Below are positions 25,301-38,071 of a DNA stretch of 64,000 bases, piece by piece. The stretch lies in the NCBI GenBank assembly GCA_003049465.1, contig PYSS01000029.1:1-64000 (forward strand). The letters run 5' to 3'. The notes beneath the pieces are model-generated. The model did not search any database, had not been told where the DNA came from, and was given only the letters and a program-made list of their open reading frames with translations. The translations under genes and the position numbers were made by a program. This DNA is from Magnaporthiopsis rhizophila. Its lineage: Eukaryota; Ascomycota; Sordariomycetes; Magnaporthales; Magnaporthaceae. Each line of letters starts with the position of its first letter. The stretch's first letter is position 1.

Positions 25301-27040
25301 CTACCTATACTTTTCGTACGCGGCCGCCATCGTCAACTTCCTCTCCACCCTCTCAACCACCTCAGTATCGTACAGCTCCTCGGGCTCCTTCTCCCCCAGC
25401 ACCACCTCGCGCATATGCACGGCCGCCTCCTCCTTGGTGACGCAGACGAGCTCGCCCAGTGGGAGCCTGGTGGACTTTTGCACCTGCAGTTTCTCGCCCT
25501 CTTCCTCGCCATCCTCCTCTCCACCAATCACAATGAGTGGGTTCTCGCGCGGCCGGCGCCAGCGGATGAGGTTCAGGCGTGTCGAGATGCCCGTCACGGC
25601 GCTGCGGCCGCCCCAGATCTCCTCTATCAGGAAGGCGACGTCGCCCGACGCGATGGGCGTCTTGAGTCCGACGGCGACCTCGGCGTCGCCGCCGTTGCGG
25701 TGCCGCACCAGCTTGGTCTCGGAAGCCTGCAGCCCCGCGAGCACCTGATCGTACAGTTTATCCCTCGCCTTGGCGGGGGCGTAGTCTGTTGGGTATCCTG
25801 TTGGTTGTGCAGGTTGAGGGTTGTCAGGGAACGCGCATGAGCTTGGGGAGGGGGCAGGGATGCAATGCATGCAACTGACCTGTGATGCTTAATATGACGT
25901 GATTTGCGACCGTGTATCCAAAAACGGCCGGCATGGTGCCGAGGACGGGAAGGATGCGGACCCTGAAGTCAGGCAAAACGCCGAGGTCGCCAGGTGTGCC
26001 CTTGTGGTACTCCTCGTCGGGCAGGGGTAGCAGCTCGGCCTTGCCCTCGCCGGCCTTCTCGGTCGAGAAGACGACGGGGATGCCGCTGGTGATGCCCAGC
26101 AGCTTGAGCCGGCGTCTCGTGGCGCGCGAGAGCGGGTCATCGGTGCTAGCGCCAATGTCGCCCACCATGACCTTGGTCGGGTCGCTCTTGCAGCCGGCGC
26201 CCATGGACGAGACGACGGGGATCTTGTGCTCGTGGCAGTACCGTAGCAGTTCGACCTTGGTATCGATGTTGTCGATGGCGTCGACGACGAAGTCGGGCTT
26301 GGCGCCAGTCTTGGACCCGCTCTCGTCGGTCCACGGCCCGAGGAGATACGGGGCGGCGGCGGCGTCGAATTTCTCGTTGCACAGATCGAAGTCTACCCAG
26401 GGGGCGATGGCGACGAGGCGACGGCGCAGGCAGGCCGTCTTCTGGGTGCCGACGTCGGCGAGCGTGGCGACGGCGTGGCGGTTCAGCGACGACAGCGAGA
26501 CGTTGTCAAAATCGACGAGGCGCAAGCGGCCGAGGCCGGACCGGGCCAGCGAGGCCGCGCAGTGCGACCCGACGCCACCACAGCCGACGACGACTATAAA
26601 GGCGCCGCGTAGACGCGCCAGGCCGTCGGGCCCCAGGAAGGCGCCGTTGCGGGCCAGTTGCTCGCGGATCAGGTCTTCGTCATAGTCGCCGGACAGGGCT
26701 CGCTTGGCCAGGGCCGCATTGCGGAGGTCCTCCTTGTCGGCGTTGGGAGGGAGGGTCGCGCCGAAGTCGGTAAGCTAGGGGGTGGGTTGGCAAGGGGCGG
26801 GGTTAGCACGCTGGACAGGGGGCCGGCTGTGAGCGCAAGCGAGGTAGGTAGTAGACACAGGTATCGTCGCACCTGTCGGCTCTTCGACAACTCTCTGCCG
26901 TTCCTGGAGTTAGGTATGGAGCTCTTGAGCTTGTGTAACTTTTCTTCTTGGGCTACCTGCTGGTACCCTAAAACCACGCTCGCGGCTGCGACCCCTGAGG
27001 CCAACGCTGTGGCTATCAGCTGGAACCGTGAGTCTGACAT
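25301..27040 (-). CDS. ThiF-domain tRNA threonylcarbamoyladenosine dehydratase
   Basis: CDS join: 27040-26873, 26774-25880, 25797-25301, 519 residues. Introns of 98 nt (GTGCGA...CTAG) and 82 nt (GTCAGT...ACAG) fit the phases. An N-terminal hydrophobic helix (LIATALASGVAAASVVLGY) suggests a membrane anchor, as in yeast Tcd1/Tcd2 on the mitochondrial outer membrane. Then comes the E1-like core: nucleotide-binding G120-C-G-G-V-G-S126, DFDNVSLSSLNRH, VVDAIDNIDTK and VVSSMGAGCKSDP. The C-terminus (LYDTEVVERVERKL) has no second domain. These enzymes use ATP to dehydrate t6A37 to cyclic ct6A in ANN-decoding tRNAs; this activity is inferred from the family. Fungi usually have two paralogues; I cannot tell which this is. 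The length is near the family norm. Confidence 0.9.
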
Positions 27041-29137
27041 TTTTTCAGTATATCGGCAGAAGCAAAAAAAGTCAATTCATTCAGTCGTCTGAGGGAGCCA
27101 TTATTGGCCGACGGAGCGCAAGGAAAACAAAATGTATGAAGTGACGTCGACAAAAAAAACCGGCCCAACGCCCAACGATGAGGCTCGGCTTTTTTTTTTT
27201 TTTTTTTTTCTCTCGTTTCTTTTTTTTCTGTGGTTTGCATGCAGATCCCATCATTGGCGCCTTCGGGACGGAGCTTTGGTGGGGTTAACCCCTTGCTTGG
27301 GCCAATCATTCTGCGGGGTACCCCAGCCGAACGCAAGCGACCCAGAGGTCTTCAAAAGGTGGTTCCTGTGCGACTCGGTGAGCTAGATCTTGAGCTAGGC
27401 GTGAGAGACGAACAGCCCATCAACCAAAGAAACAATCGACCGAGGCAGCTGTGTACCACCCTCTCCAGGATTGCATCGAGGCGAGCACAAGCGACCAGTC
27501 TCCCGAGACACGGGGGGCGCCGTCCTCGGTCGGACAACGGTCCCTGCAAGGCCTGTGAGACTGACATATTCTAGGGCTAACCACCGCCGTGGGACCTGGC
27601 ACCCTTGATCACGGGGACCATGTCTTGGCTCGGTGCGCGTTGCCATCTGCTGTGCGCCCCTGACCACAATCGGGCGTCTGAGAAACAAGGACGTTGCCGA
27701 CAACTGCTTCGGCTTAGGGAGGGACTCTTGCCGACCGCTTCAGATTTCAAGCAGCAGCATAACCTAGCGGCATGAGAAATGAGCCGAACCGCTTGCCGTG
27801 GGCGGATGTTAATTGGCAAGACCGCATGCCCGAAGACCCAGTCTATTCCTGTCGTCGTTCCTTATAAAATGAACCCACCATGAGAGTCGGCTCGTCGCCC
27901 CGGCAGGGCAATAGCAAGACCTAAGGCGTGCAGGCATCCCCGGCCCAGGTGGAGCACGAGCCCCTCTATGCCGCCTGCCGCCAAGTATCCGGGCCGACTC
28001 TTGTGTTCTGGAATATAGCCTCCGCCCTCGGCTGGTCTTGTTCAGACCCTCCGCACTTGACGGTCGCGATTAGGATGGGGTCTGGGGAATACGACGCCGA
28101 ACTTACGCAGCAGGGCCTTCTTTTAGGTTCAGGGTCAGGGTGGAGGTCACGGTCTGAAGAGTGAGTGCCGACCTCAGTGCCGACCCCTGCATCTTTGCAC
28201 ATTTGCCCATACTGCGGGGCAGACAAAATTCTCCGACCTGGTAGCAGGTACTAAGAGCCCGAAAACGAACCGTCGGCCATAGTTGCAGAACACAAAATAG
28301 GCGATATATCGGGGTGGCATCGTGTCTACGGACGTCGACACGGCAGTCGGAGGCAACGGCGAACCGCTGCTTGGGTGTTGGCGCTGCACTCTGACTGGTG
28401 GATTTCACCTGGGGTAAAAAGTGTGGGGTACGGTGGCCTCGTCCCGCCATTCCTCCTTTTGGGCAATCCTGTCACGAGATCGACACGGGATGCCATCTGG
28501 ACTCGGCCTCGAGTCCCCCACGCCTCCGCCTGTCGAGTAACCAAGACCTAGGACCATCTGGGGTCATGTCCGGGCGCAACCGACCAAGCCAAGGGAGCCC
28601 CAGAGTCGTTCCTACATTGTCTGGGCGGATTTGGGACGGTGGATCGAGTATCCTTCATTTTCCATCCACTACATACGCCGCACCGGGTGGGACGACCGGC
28701 GTACGCCGCCCATGGCTATTATTACCGCCTTCATTCCCTCGAATCTCACCGCGGTTGCGCCGGCCCGCCTGCTTCGTGGCGCTGGCCAGGAAGTGGAGAC
28801 ACTCTTTTTCTATTGCCGAGCTTTTGTGTCTAGTGGTGACACCTCTATTTGCATCTCATGGTCTGGATGGAACCCTTCTTACTGCCCGTCGTGCCGCGTC
28901 TCCGAAATGGGGAGGCTAAGCTCCGCATGGCCAGGGGTATGATTCCACGAGGAGTTGAAGATGAATCGAGCAGGCCAAGCGTCCTTGGTAAAGCCCTTTT
29001 ATTGCCTCTTTTTTTGCGGAACATGAGCCACATCGCGCTTGGAGCTAGGTTGTCGAGTGGATGGGCACCCCAATGGCCCGCTCAGGAACGGAAGCGTCCG
29101 CGCAAAGATCGGGAAAGCAGCTCATGGGGGCCAGACA
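27041..29137. other. Intergenic region between the TCD and GH12 genes
   Basis: About 2.1 kb with no supported gene. A T-run lies at about 27190-27210. The last few hundred bases act as the GH12 upstream region and contain GGCTAA at 28914-28919, which matches the core of the XlnR/Xlr1 site; its use is unproven. Confidence 0.5.
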
Positions 29138-29145
29138 TATATAAA
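29138..29145 (+). promoter_or_regulatory. TATA box of the GH12 gene
   Basis: TATATAAA lies 159 bp upstream of the GH12 start codon, followed by a pyrimidine-rich and CAGC-rich leader. This is a usual arrangement for secreted hydrolase genes in filamentous fungi. Confidence 0.6.
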
Positions 29146-29296
29146 GGGCGTATCGGTCCCTTTCTTATTTCAGCCTAGGGCCTTCAGCTTTGTGATCGGC
29201 AGCAAAGCAAAGCAGGTTCACTCGCCCAAACGCAACTTGCAGCAGCACGATCCTCGGAATAGGTCAAGATCGTCAAGACAGAAGGCCCCCAACACC

Positions 29297-30248
29297 ATGA
29301 AGGCGACAACTGCGCTTCTCTTTCTCGGCTCGCTCGTGTCGGCTGCGCCGGCCGGCACGTCGGCGGTGACGCCGCTCGAGGGCCGGCAGCTCAAGACGCT
29401 GTGCGACCAGTACGGCTACTGGTCCGGCAACGGGTTCGAGATCAACAACAACATGTGGGGCAAGTCATCCGGGTCCGGGTCGCAGTGCACCTACGTGGAC
29501 ACGTCGAGCAGCCAGCACGTCAGCTTCCGGACCAACTGGCAGTGGTCGGGCGGGCAGAACAACGTCAAGTCGTACCCCTACGTGGGCCGCCAGATCCAGC
29601 GCGGGCGCACCATCGCGTCCATCAACAGCATGCCCACCAACGTGCAGTGGAACTACAACAACGGCAACATCCGCGCCAACGTCGCCTACGACCTCTTCAC
29701 CAGCACCGACGCGAACCACGACAACACGCGCGGCGACTACGAACTCATGGTCTGGTAAGCGAGTGACACCCGTGAAAGTATCTACCTATCTACCTCCCTG
29801 CCTAGGTAGGTAGGGAGGCGGGACTTTTCTTCCGGCTAACGTTGGAGAAACAGGCTCGGCCGGTACGGCGACATACAACCCATCGGCAGCCAGATCGGCA
29901 CCGCCAACGTCGCGGGCCGCAACTGGCAGCTTTGGACGGGAATGAACGGCGACATGCGCGTCTACAGCTTCGTGACTACCCAGGGCGCCATCGGAAGCTT
30001 CAACGCCGACATCAAGGCCTTCTTCAACTACCTGCAGCAGAACCAGGGCTTCCCGGCCAGCCGGCAGTACCTTACCAGTGCGTCTCCCTGTCTTTTTTTG
30101 CTCGTTCGAGCCGTCCCGCACTTTTCTTTTCTTAGTTAAACATGCTGACTGTCCGTACTCTCCTACAGCCTTCCAGTTCGGTTCGGAGCCCTTCACTGGC
30201 GGTCCCACCACCTTCCAGGTCAACACATGGAACGGCAACATCCAGTAA
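29297..30248 (+). CDS. GH12 endoglucanase / xyloglucanase, secreted
   Basis: CDS join 29297-29754, 29854-30077, 30169-30248, 253 residues, close to the usual GH12 length. Introns GTAAGC...ACAG and GTGCGT...ACAG restore W and T codons at the junctions. A signal peptide (MKATTALLFLGSLVSAAPA) precedes a short pro-segment and the beta-jelly-roll domain: LCDQYGYWSGNGFEINNNMW, WQWSGGQNNVKSYP and YDLFTSTD. The two catalytic glutamates fit the family: E149 in DYELMVWLG (nucleophile) and E234 in FGSEPF (acid/base), 85 residues apart as expected. No carbohydrate-binding module is attached. It should cut internal beta-1,4-glucan bonds in cellulose or xyloglucan outside the cell. Intron 1 contains a CCTCCCTGCCTAGGTAGG near-palindrome. 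Confidence 0.96.
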
Positions 30249-33200
30249 GGGGAGGCGATGACTATGGCATCGGCTGGTGAATGGATCTTTTCGTGAACAT
30301 ATCAGTTTCTCCTCTTCTTGTCATATTATTTGCCCGCCCATCCTTTTTCGCCTTTGTATCCTTTTTTATCCATGTCACTTCGGATGAAGTCAAAACAGAA
30401 AAAATGCAAATAAGCAATAACACAAAGTCCGATTCCCGCCGGCCGGTGCAGGCAGGAGCCGGAGACCCACCTTCGGCACACCCAAGGATTCGGGGCACGA
30501 ATCTCCGTGCCCGTATCCGAAACGGGCGCCGTCGTGTCTTGTTCGTCACCGCGGTGGCGCAGCATGTAGGATTTCCCAGTAAGCCCCTGGGGCTGGTTGC
30601 TTGTCAGCCCCAGTCAGCCGCCCACATCTCTCCCGCACTTGGACCGGGATTCAGCCGTATCTGCATGGTGAACCGTGAAAAGCATGGCAAGGAAAACACA
30701 GGCCCTCGAGACAATCAAGACGTGGCCACCGACGCGGCATGGCGTGTTTCCTGGGACGACCCCCCGTCTCGGCTGCTTCCCCGTTGGGGGTTTTGTTCCC
30801 GGAGCATGGAGAGAGACGGGGGTGGAATCTCCACGTCTCTGGATCGCTGGCCGCTCCACGGGGATCTCGACCATTCGGCCGACCGTGTGTTTTACGACCA
30901 AGTTCAAGCTTGTTTTTCTTTGTGGTTGACAGTGTGTTGACGGGCGGGATTGTCGATCCAACAGATGCGAAACAGACGGACTCCTGGGCAGAGGGCAAGG
31001 GACCAGACGGGAACTGGGAAGCTGGGCAGGGGACCTGGCTCCATGTCGGAGCAAAATCAAATCATGTTAAAAAAGCAAACATGGAAATTTGAACGAGATT
31101 GCCATACGAGAAAAAAAAAACCCGTAAGTATCTGAGAATGGAATGGAACGAGTCAGATACTTGCTGCCGGGAGACCTCCACGGCGTGCTCGACCGTCCTT
31201 GACTTTACGCGTAACAGTCGCTCGGGTTCAATCTCCATATCGAGACCGAATCCGGGTGTCAAATCGTATTCGCCTGGGCTCAATTAATGCGAACCAACAC
31301 GACCAACCTACAGAGGCGGGGGAATTGGTCAAAAAAGTGTACCGTATTCGCCGACCGAGACCGTGTTGAATTCCTGAATCAGCAGTGCAGCTGACGAGGC
31401 GTCTGCATGGTCCCCATATTGGGAAGCACCAGTCGAGTTGGGCAAGACGGGACTGGGACTGGATTGCGCACGACACCAACCCGCATGCTGGACAGCGCAC
31501 GACAGTCTTTGGCGGCTTTGGCGGGGACTCGAAGGAACCTGCCAGCTCTCCAGCAGACTACCTAGTGCTTCTTCGAGTGTGGTGCGGTAGCTGTCATCAT
31601 CATGCAATCCTTATCAGCCCGGTGGCGGTGTCACATGTGTAATGTAGGGCTGTATGGCTGACTTGCAGGATCGTCCGGGTTCTTTGCTTTTTCCATTTTT
31701 TTCCAAAGCGTCAGTCCTGGGTCCCTCGTAGACAAAAACCAGGTTCCCTTTCGGCCGGGCCTTTCGGTCTCTAACTCGAGGGATAACGGACTTTTGCCTG
31801 TCCACGGGTGGCACCGAGGCACCGTGCGTAAGCGTCGCCAACACGTCTTCCGTTCGGGACTTTTGGCGGGACTTGCCTCTGGTCTGGGATGGTGTGGTCC
31901 GCGTTGTCAGCGCCGACTGCACACCACAGCTTGCACGGAAAAGGGACCAATCCAGCCAGCCCCAAGTGCACAGCCGAGGGTGGGCCATATCCGCCTCCAA
32001 TGGGCCTGACGTCATAGCCCGGCCAATCTCGCATGGTCTGACAGCTCCCTGGTCGGCCGTGTTTCAGAATCATTTTGGTCGCATCCGTCTTTTTGGCCGT
32101 TGCTTCTCGCCAAATCTCTGGCCCACACGCCCACCTTATCGTTGACCTTCGTTCCAAGGCCGGGAGATGGCGAACGACAGAGGACCAGACGTTTTGGAGA
32201 CTAGCTTCAGGTTATTGGAGATTTGTGAAGCATCAAGTAGGTGGTTTACGAGGATCGTCGGTCGTGAAAAGCACCAAACGCCAGAGAGGCTTCGGGCCGC
32301 TCTCTGCTTAGCTCGGCCATCAATCAACCTGCAGTTGGCGTGGCGGCCAAGCCAAGGCCGGCGCACAGCTGAGGGATGTAGGCTGCCCGTGACTGTTTGC
32401 CATCTGCCACTCGGGGTGAAGCAAACGCACAGGCACGGGCCAAGGGGTTTCGGGAGGCTGTTCCTGTCGAGCAACATTGCCTTAAAGAGAGACGAGACGA
32501 AAAAAAAAAAAAAAAAAATACATCGAACCAAAACAAAACAAGACTTCACGGGAAAGGGCGGATCGGCATTGACCGCAGCGTGATGTGCAAGCAATGGGTC
32601 CTCGGAAAAGGGCAAACAAGCAAGGGAGGGCTAGGCATTTTTCGAGGGATGTGGGCCAACGTACGCATTACATTGCGTTGCCTCGGTTGCGCCAGCCCTC
32701 CATCAAAATGCCAGCATTTGGAGCAACAGGTCAACTGCGTCCACCCTGGCCCTGACCTCCAACGGGACACAAGGTCTTGAGATCGTCTGATGTGTGATCC
32801 AGCGCGTCTGGCTGATCCGAATGTTCCGCCGAGTCTGGTCCCTTTGGATGATGCCCGGGACGGCGGGTCCGAGTCTCTAGGATCGGAGGCCAAACAAAAC
32901 GTGGGCTAGAATTTCGCAGCAGCAGCAGCGGCTGTTGCACTCCAAGCTAGGCCAGGTGGAGGGTAGCATTGGACTGGGTGGTAGCTCCTACTATTTTGGG
33001 GACAGCACAACGTGCCTGCATCGAACGGCTAACCAGCCCCTTTCGATTGGCACCGGCAGTGGCACGTTTCTGCCGCACTTTTCTTCAGATGGAAGGCGAC
33101 GGCGCCGCTGCCACAGATCTGCAAAAAGAAAAAATGGTGGGGATTTTCTTGGCGGGGAAAGACTGATTTGCGCCTTACCTGGCGTGCTTGTGCCCGGCTT

Positions 33201-34110
33201 CCCGCTGAGGTTCGTGCTGTGGAACTTTTGTGCAGATCCCCCCAAGTCGCATGCCAATCCTAATAATAATCCAGCCTGTGCTGCCCGTCCCTGCTTTCTG
33301 CCAGCTGGAGTGTTTTGGCCCCTAAAATTTCCCTGCTCCAAACTCTGGCCTGCTCCTCCAGCTCCCTACCGGCAGGCACGGACAGACCGCTTGGCTGAGA
33401 TCTCTCCGATAAACAGCCTCGGCGTCGGTCTCCTTTTCTTTTTTTTTTTTTTTTTTTTTTTATCCTTCTGGTTTCTCAGCTCGGGCCACGACTGCGAAGA
33501 GCCGCTTGCAGCCACTCCTCCGCCATTTTGTCGTCCAGGCTGCTTTCTACGGCTGACCAGGTCACCAATTTGCCATCTCCTTTCTTACCCCTTCTCTTCT
33601 TTTTTTCTTTTTCTTTTTTTTTTTTTTTTTCTAAACTACAGCGGAGACAATTTTCACTTTACGAGCCTGTGGCGCCCTTATAATCTATTGATTTTTCCAT
33701 CCAGTTTAGCTTTTTCGTTTCCTTCACTTCCACCTCCCGAAGCTCCTCCTCGGCCTCCTGTTTAGCCTTGTCGATAAGGCCGCGCCGGCCAGTTGCCACT
33801 CGAAGCTTAAGGCACGGTTCCGAGATTTAGACTTGACGCCCGCCTGTTTGGAATACAACCCTGGGAAGCTCCGAGTCGAAACCGGCGACTCGCCCTGGCG
33901 CTGCCGATAAACCGACGGTCCCCTACACGCTGCGACTTGCAGTCGCCCTGCCGCAACCGCCAACCCCACTCCTCGAAGAGCCCTCTCGGCGAAACGATCT
34001 CGACGACGACTCTCGAATGTTGACAACGAGCTGTTAACCCGGCCATATTCCTCCTCCGCCGCTCCTCCAAACTCGTATCGACTGGCGACAGTCGTGGTGC
34101 CGGGTCCAAG
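30249..34110. other. Long intergenic region with homopolymers
   Basis: About 3.9 kb without a supported gene. It holds an A-run near 32500-32518, T-runs near 33437-33460 and 33613-33630, and C/T-rich sequence from 33550 to 33760 that probably belongs to the leader or promoter of the following glycosyltransferase gene. Minus-strand codons at about 31283-31130 (GEYDLTPGFGLDMEIEPERL onward) look gene-like but have no start, partner exon or known family. Confidence 0.5.
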
Positions 34111-35387
34111 ATGATGACCTTCAAGCGCGCGCTGATAGCGACGGCCTTCTTCCTCACCGTCATATACTACCTGACGCGGCCGTCGCCAAGAGCAGACACC
34201 TTCGTGGCACCCGCCAGTGACTTCAACGGGCAAGAACTCCTCGTGGACTCGAGACGGCCCTCGACCACAGCAACAACACAACAACAACAAGATGCCAGCC
34301 AGGCTGGGAGGCTAGGGAGGACAGGCGGCAACAAGCTTGGCGTGCCGGGCCAGAGGCCGATAATGGACGCCAAGATGAGCCTCTACGACAAGCTAGCGTA
34401 CCAGTACCCGTACGACGTCGAGACCAAGTTCCCGGCCTATATCTGGCAGACGTGGAAGTACACGCCCGCGAACGGCGAGTTCACCTTCCGCGAGCAAGAA
34501 GCCACCTGGACGGACCAGCACCCGGGCTTCATCCATGAGGTCATCACCGACGCGGTCGCCGTGCACCTGCTGCGCCTGCTCTACGCCTCGGTCCCCGAGG
34601 TGCTCGAGGCCTACGAGGCGCTGCCGCTGCCCGTGCTCAAGGCCGATTTCTTCCGCTACCTGATCCTGCTGGCCCGCGGCGGCATCTACACCGACATCGA
34701 CACGTACGCCATCCGCAGCGCGCTCGAGTGGGTGCCCGAGAGCGTGCCTCGCAACGCCATCGGGCTCGTCATCGGCATCGAGGCGGACCCCGACCGGCCC
34801 GACTGGGAGGACTGGTACAGCCGCCGCATCCAGTTCTGCCAGTGGACCATCCAGGCCAAGCCCGGCCACCCGGTCCTGCGCGAGATAGTGTCACACATCA
34901 CGCTCGAGACGCTGCGGCGCAAGCGCCTGGGCCTGCTCGAGACGACGGACAAGAACGTGGTCGAGTTCACTGGCCCGGCCGTCTGGACCGACATCATCTT
35001 CGATTACTTCAACGACGCGCGCTTCTTTGACATGACCAACTCCAAGGGGCCCATAGATTGGCGCAACTTCACAGGCATGGACATGCCCAAGCGCGTCGGC
35101 GACGTCATCATCCTCCCCATCACCAGCTTTTCGCCAGGCGTGCAGCAGATGGGCGCCAAGGAGTACGATGATCCCATGGCGTTTGTCAAGCACGACTTTG
35201 AGGGTGAGTGGTCTCAAGAAATGCTGTCCCGACCCTCGTTCGATATGGTTTCGGTCCTCGCTAACCCGCTTCTCCTTTTCACACAGGCACCTGGAAGCCC
35301 GAAGAACTACGCCATATCGGCGAACAAAAAGAAGATGAGAAGGAGAAAGAGAAAGAGAAAAACTCGGAAAAGGGCAAGAGGCCTTGA
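34111..35387 (+). CDS. Och1/GT32-family glycosyltransferase, type II membrane protein
   Basis: CDS join 34111-35203 and 35287-35387, 397 residues; the 83-nt intron is GTGAGT...ACAG in matching phase. Residues 5-22 (KRALIATAFFLTVIYYL) form a signal anchor, expected to hold the enzyme in the Golgi with the catalytic part in the lumen. A Thr/Gln-rich stem (TTATTQQQQ) follows. The GT32 core has FPAYIWQTWKYTP, VLKADFFRYLILLARGGIYTD and the metal-binding D195-I-D197 motif, then FTGPAVWTDIIFDYF. The last exon encodes a charged KEKEKEKNSEKGKRP tail. The family transfers mannose from GDP-mannose, Och1 adding the initiating alpha-1,6-mannose to N-glycans; whether this is Och1 itself or a paralogue is unclear. 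ATG 34114 is an equally possible start. Confidence 0.9.
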
Positions 35388-36381
35388 GGGATGGTCGCAG
35401 TAGACGAGTATCCCTGACGAGAATTCGGCTCTCGAAGCCTCTCTATTTTACACCTATCCTCCCATTTGTTCAATCTATTCCCTTGTCTTTATTTTTACTC
35501 AACGGCAACGTCGCCATCTAGCATTTTCTGCGGGCGAACCAAGGCGTTTCGTACAACCGGATTCTAACACTCCATATGGCTTGTTGTTTTCTTTCTTTTG
35601 TTGGCGTCGTTTTGATCTTCATGTGGGCAGCCGTTTTTTTCTTTTTTTTTTTTCCCAATCTTGCGTTATAATACAAGGCGACAGAACAGCCATGTCCCTC
35701 GATAAGAGGAAAAAAAAATGCGACTACACCCCAGGAAAACATAACAGGAACAAGCGGACACGGAGGTTACCATTGTTAAGACAGGGCATACACAAAATGG
35801 GGCAGAACTCATTCGCTCAGAGCATACCGAGGCCGGGTTTCGAGGGATCACCCGTGCCGATTTATGGGAGACACCCTCCCTTTTTTTCCTTCCTACCCAC
35901 AGACCATCTACGTCGGTACTACTCGTCACTATTTTCCACCATGTTAAATAGAGCCTTCCCCTGGGGAAGATACGCAGTTATGAACAACCTACCTATCCGC
36001 CTTTCGGCTTGCTTGTTTGCTTGTGTTTTGGTGCGCGGAGTACAATATGCGAAAACCTGGGTTGGCTGGGAAAAGACGAATACCTACGTCGAAGAAAAAA
36101 AGTCGCGGGCCAGCATGCACGTCATCGACACGAAACAGCCTGCGACGATTTGATATGCGGGAGCGGGCCGAAGGCGTCATCGACTTGGATCGTGGCTTTT
36201 TCTTACTACCAAAAAGAATAGAAATAGAAATAAAGAAATAAAAAAAAAGAAAAATAAAAAAAAAAAGGAAAGGAAATAGGAAAAAAAGAAAAAGGAAATA
36301 GGAAAAGAATAACTCCTTTTTAAAAAGCATTTCTTTTCCTATTTCTTATTGCCCATGTCCCTAATAAGTGGCCGTTTAATA

Positions 36382-36418
<37 letters not shown>

Positions 36419-36439
36419 GTCTGCGTGCCAGTATTAGTG
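35388..36439. other. Intergenic region, A/T-rich near its right end
   Basis: No gene is recognised. 36220-36330 is A-rich with recurring GGAAATAGGAAA strings, and 36388-36417 is a T-run of about 30. A stretch CATGTCCCTAATAAGTGGCC near 36354 resembles CATGTACCTAATGAGTGGCC near 50410, suggesting a shared small repeat. Confidence 0.5.
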
Positions 36440-37820
36440 GAGGGTGGCTACATAATGCGTGCGCTCCTTCCACGGCCCAATGAAGGGATAAACGGAGGAA
36501 ATGGCTGCCCCTGGACAACATCGCATGCGTCCGCCGCGCCTTCCGTTTAAAACCATTACCAAAGTAATGAAGGAGGTAATGGCGCCTCCCAGCTGGGACC
36601 AAGAGTTAACTGGCGTCCAGGCGGAATTGCAAACAAAACAACATCACCACCCCATTTTCGCCTCCGCGTTTTGCCCGCTGCCGTCTACTGCCTGCTGCCC
36701 TCCGCCGCCCATCTCTCTGCCGTCTGCTGCCACCCCCCTACCGCTCCCTGCCGGTCGCCGTCGCCAGACCACGTCGGCTCCACTCTCGGCCAGATAGACT
36801 CGGCTCCTCTCGTCGTCGCTCGTCAACGGCTGATTGAAAGGAGGATTTATCGATCGTCTCTTCTTTCTACGTGCCGCCCCGCCGCTTGCACGGCATGCGC
36901 TCCATGTCGCGGGCATCATCGCCCTCGCTGCGCTGCCCGCTGCCGCCCACTGCCGCACACGCCACTACAACGACACCCAAATGCCCTACGTATATCACCT
37001 TACGACGTTCTCCATGCGGGCCGCACGATTCAGGCGCGGGAGGCACCAAGTGCTGAGCCGCCCGCCACTTGTGCCCCTCGCTGCCCTCCATCATCTGCTG
37101 CCGACGATGGCACCATTTTCTTTTCGTTATGTTATCCTAAAAACGATCATCCCGGGCGGCCGCCCGTTCGCCGTCCGCTGCCGCCGGCCGGCCGTCTCTC
37201 TGCCGTCTGCTGCCTGTTGCCGCCACCCCCCTGCTGCCGCCACCCTTCTGGCACCCTCCGACCACCCCCTTCCCGCCAATAACGGCGTTTAGTTACGTTA
37301 TTATGACGACGATTGTCCTGCGTGGCCGGCCGCTCGGGGTCGGTTACATCACCCGCTCCCCACGGGGTTTCGCCGGTTCTCCCCCCCGGCCGAGATGCAG
37401 GCAGTTATAGACGCCTTGCAACGGCGACCAAAATCCGTCCCTTGGAATGCCACCAAGGCGGTCGTGCAGTAAGCATTTATTTCCTGTTGAGCAAAATTAG
37501 GGATAATAAACTAATAAAAATTGGGTAATAGCGACCCGGTGCACGTTAGCCCAGGGGACCGTAGGCCCCCATTTTACTGTTTGGTGCTTGGGGAGCTTGG
37601 ATCGTATTATCAAAAAGATCCATGTCCTCCCACGAGTATGCGTCCCCCACCCCAACGGCGAAAAAAAAACTTCACTCGGCCAATACCAGCTAACTGCTAA
37701 ATTTACTGTTATTTTATAGATCTCCGGCGCCTTTATCCCCAGCAGTATTTTTATTTTCGTGTTTCATTCTGGGTTATTTTTTTATTATTATTAATTTGGG
37801 CTGTTTGTGTTATTGTTTTT
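36440..37820 (+). repeat. Dispersed ORF-bearing repeat, copy B
   Basis: Homologous to copy A (24020-24850) in the same order and orientation, but with an extra stretch of roughly 350-500 bp of CTGCCG-rich sequence between the two conserved parts. The start of the family ORF appears in a shifted form at 37107 (MAPFSFRYVILKTIIPGGRP) and again near 37270 (YVIMTTIVLRGRPLGVGYIT), after which the frame breaks before the conserved splice donor position (GCAGTAAGC at 37467). The acceptor region TACCAGCTAACTG...TATAGATCTCC (37684-37724) is kept. This copy looks non-functional. Confidence 0.7.
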
Positions 37821-38071
37821 ATGGCTACTTTTTGTGTATTTGTTGTTTTTTCTGTTTTCTGTTTTCTGTTTTCTCTCTGGTTTGACCTTTTCATTTTTCC
37901 TCTCTCTTTATTTCTGCTTCTACGGAGCACAACGCTCCTAGTTTATTGTTCCAGAAAAAGGTCGCTGTCGTTATAAAAGAGAAAATATGGACACCAGTCA
38001 GGGCCGCCACCACCATTGTTAAGGGCCAACATGCCCCCAAAAATTCCAACACCGATGGCTGTGCTCAAGGG
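37821..38071. other. Sequence between repeat copies B and D
   Basis: T-rich, then mixed sequence. I see no gene in this short stretch. Confidence 0.4.

Noticed and set aside
32935..33765. 276-codon plus-strand frame before the glycosyltransferase gene
   Set aside because: Its second half is T-run and C/T-rich leader sequence (Phe/Leu/Ser-rich); it looks like promoter or 5' UTR.
33724..34290. 188-codon minus-strand frame overlapping the glycosyltransferase start
   Set aside because: Antisense shadow of a well supported gene with signal anchor and DXD motif.
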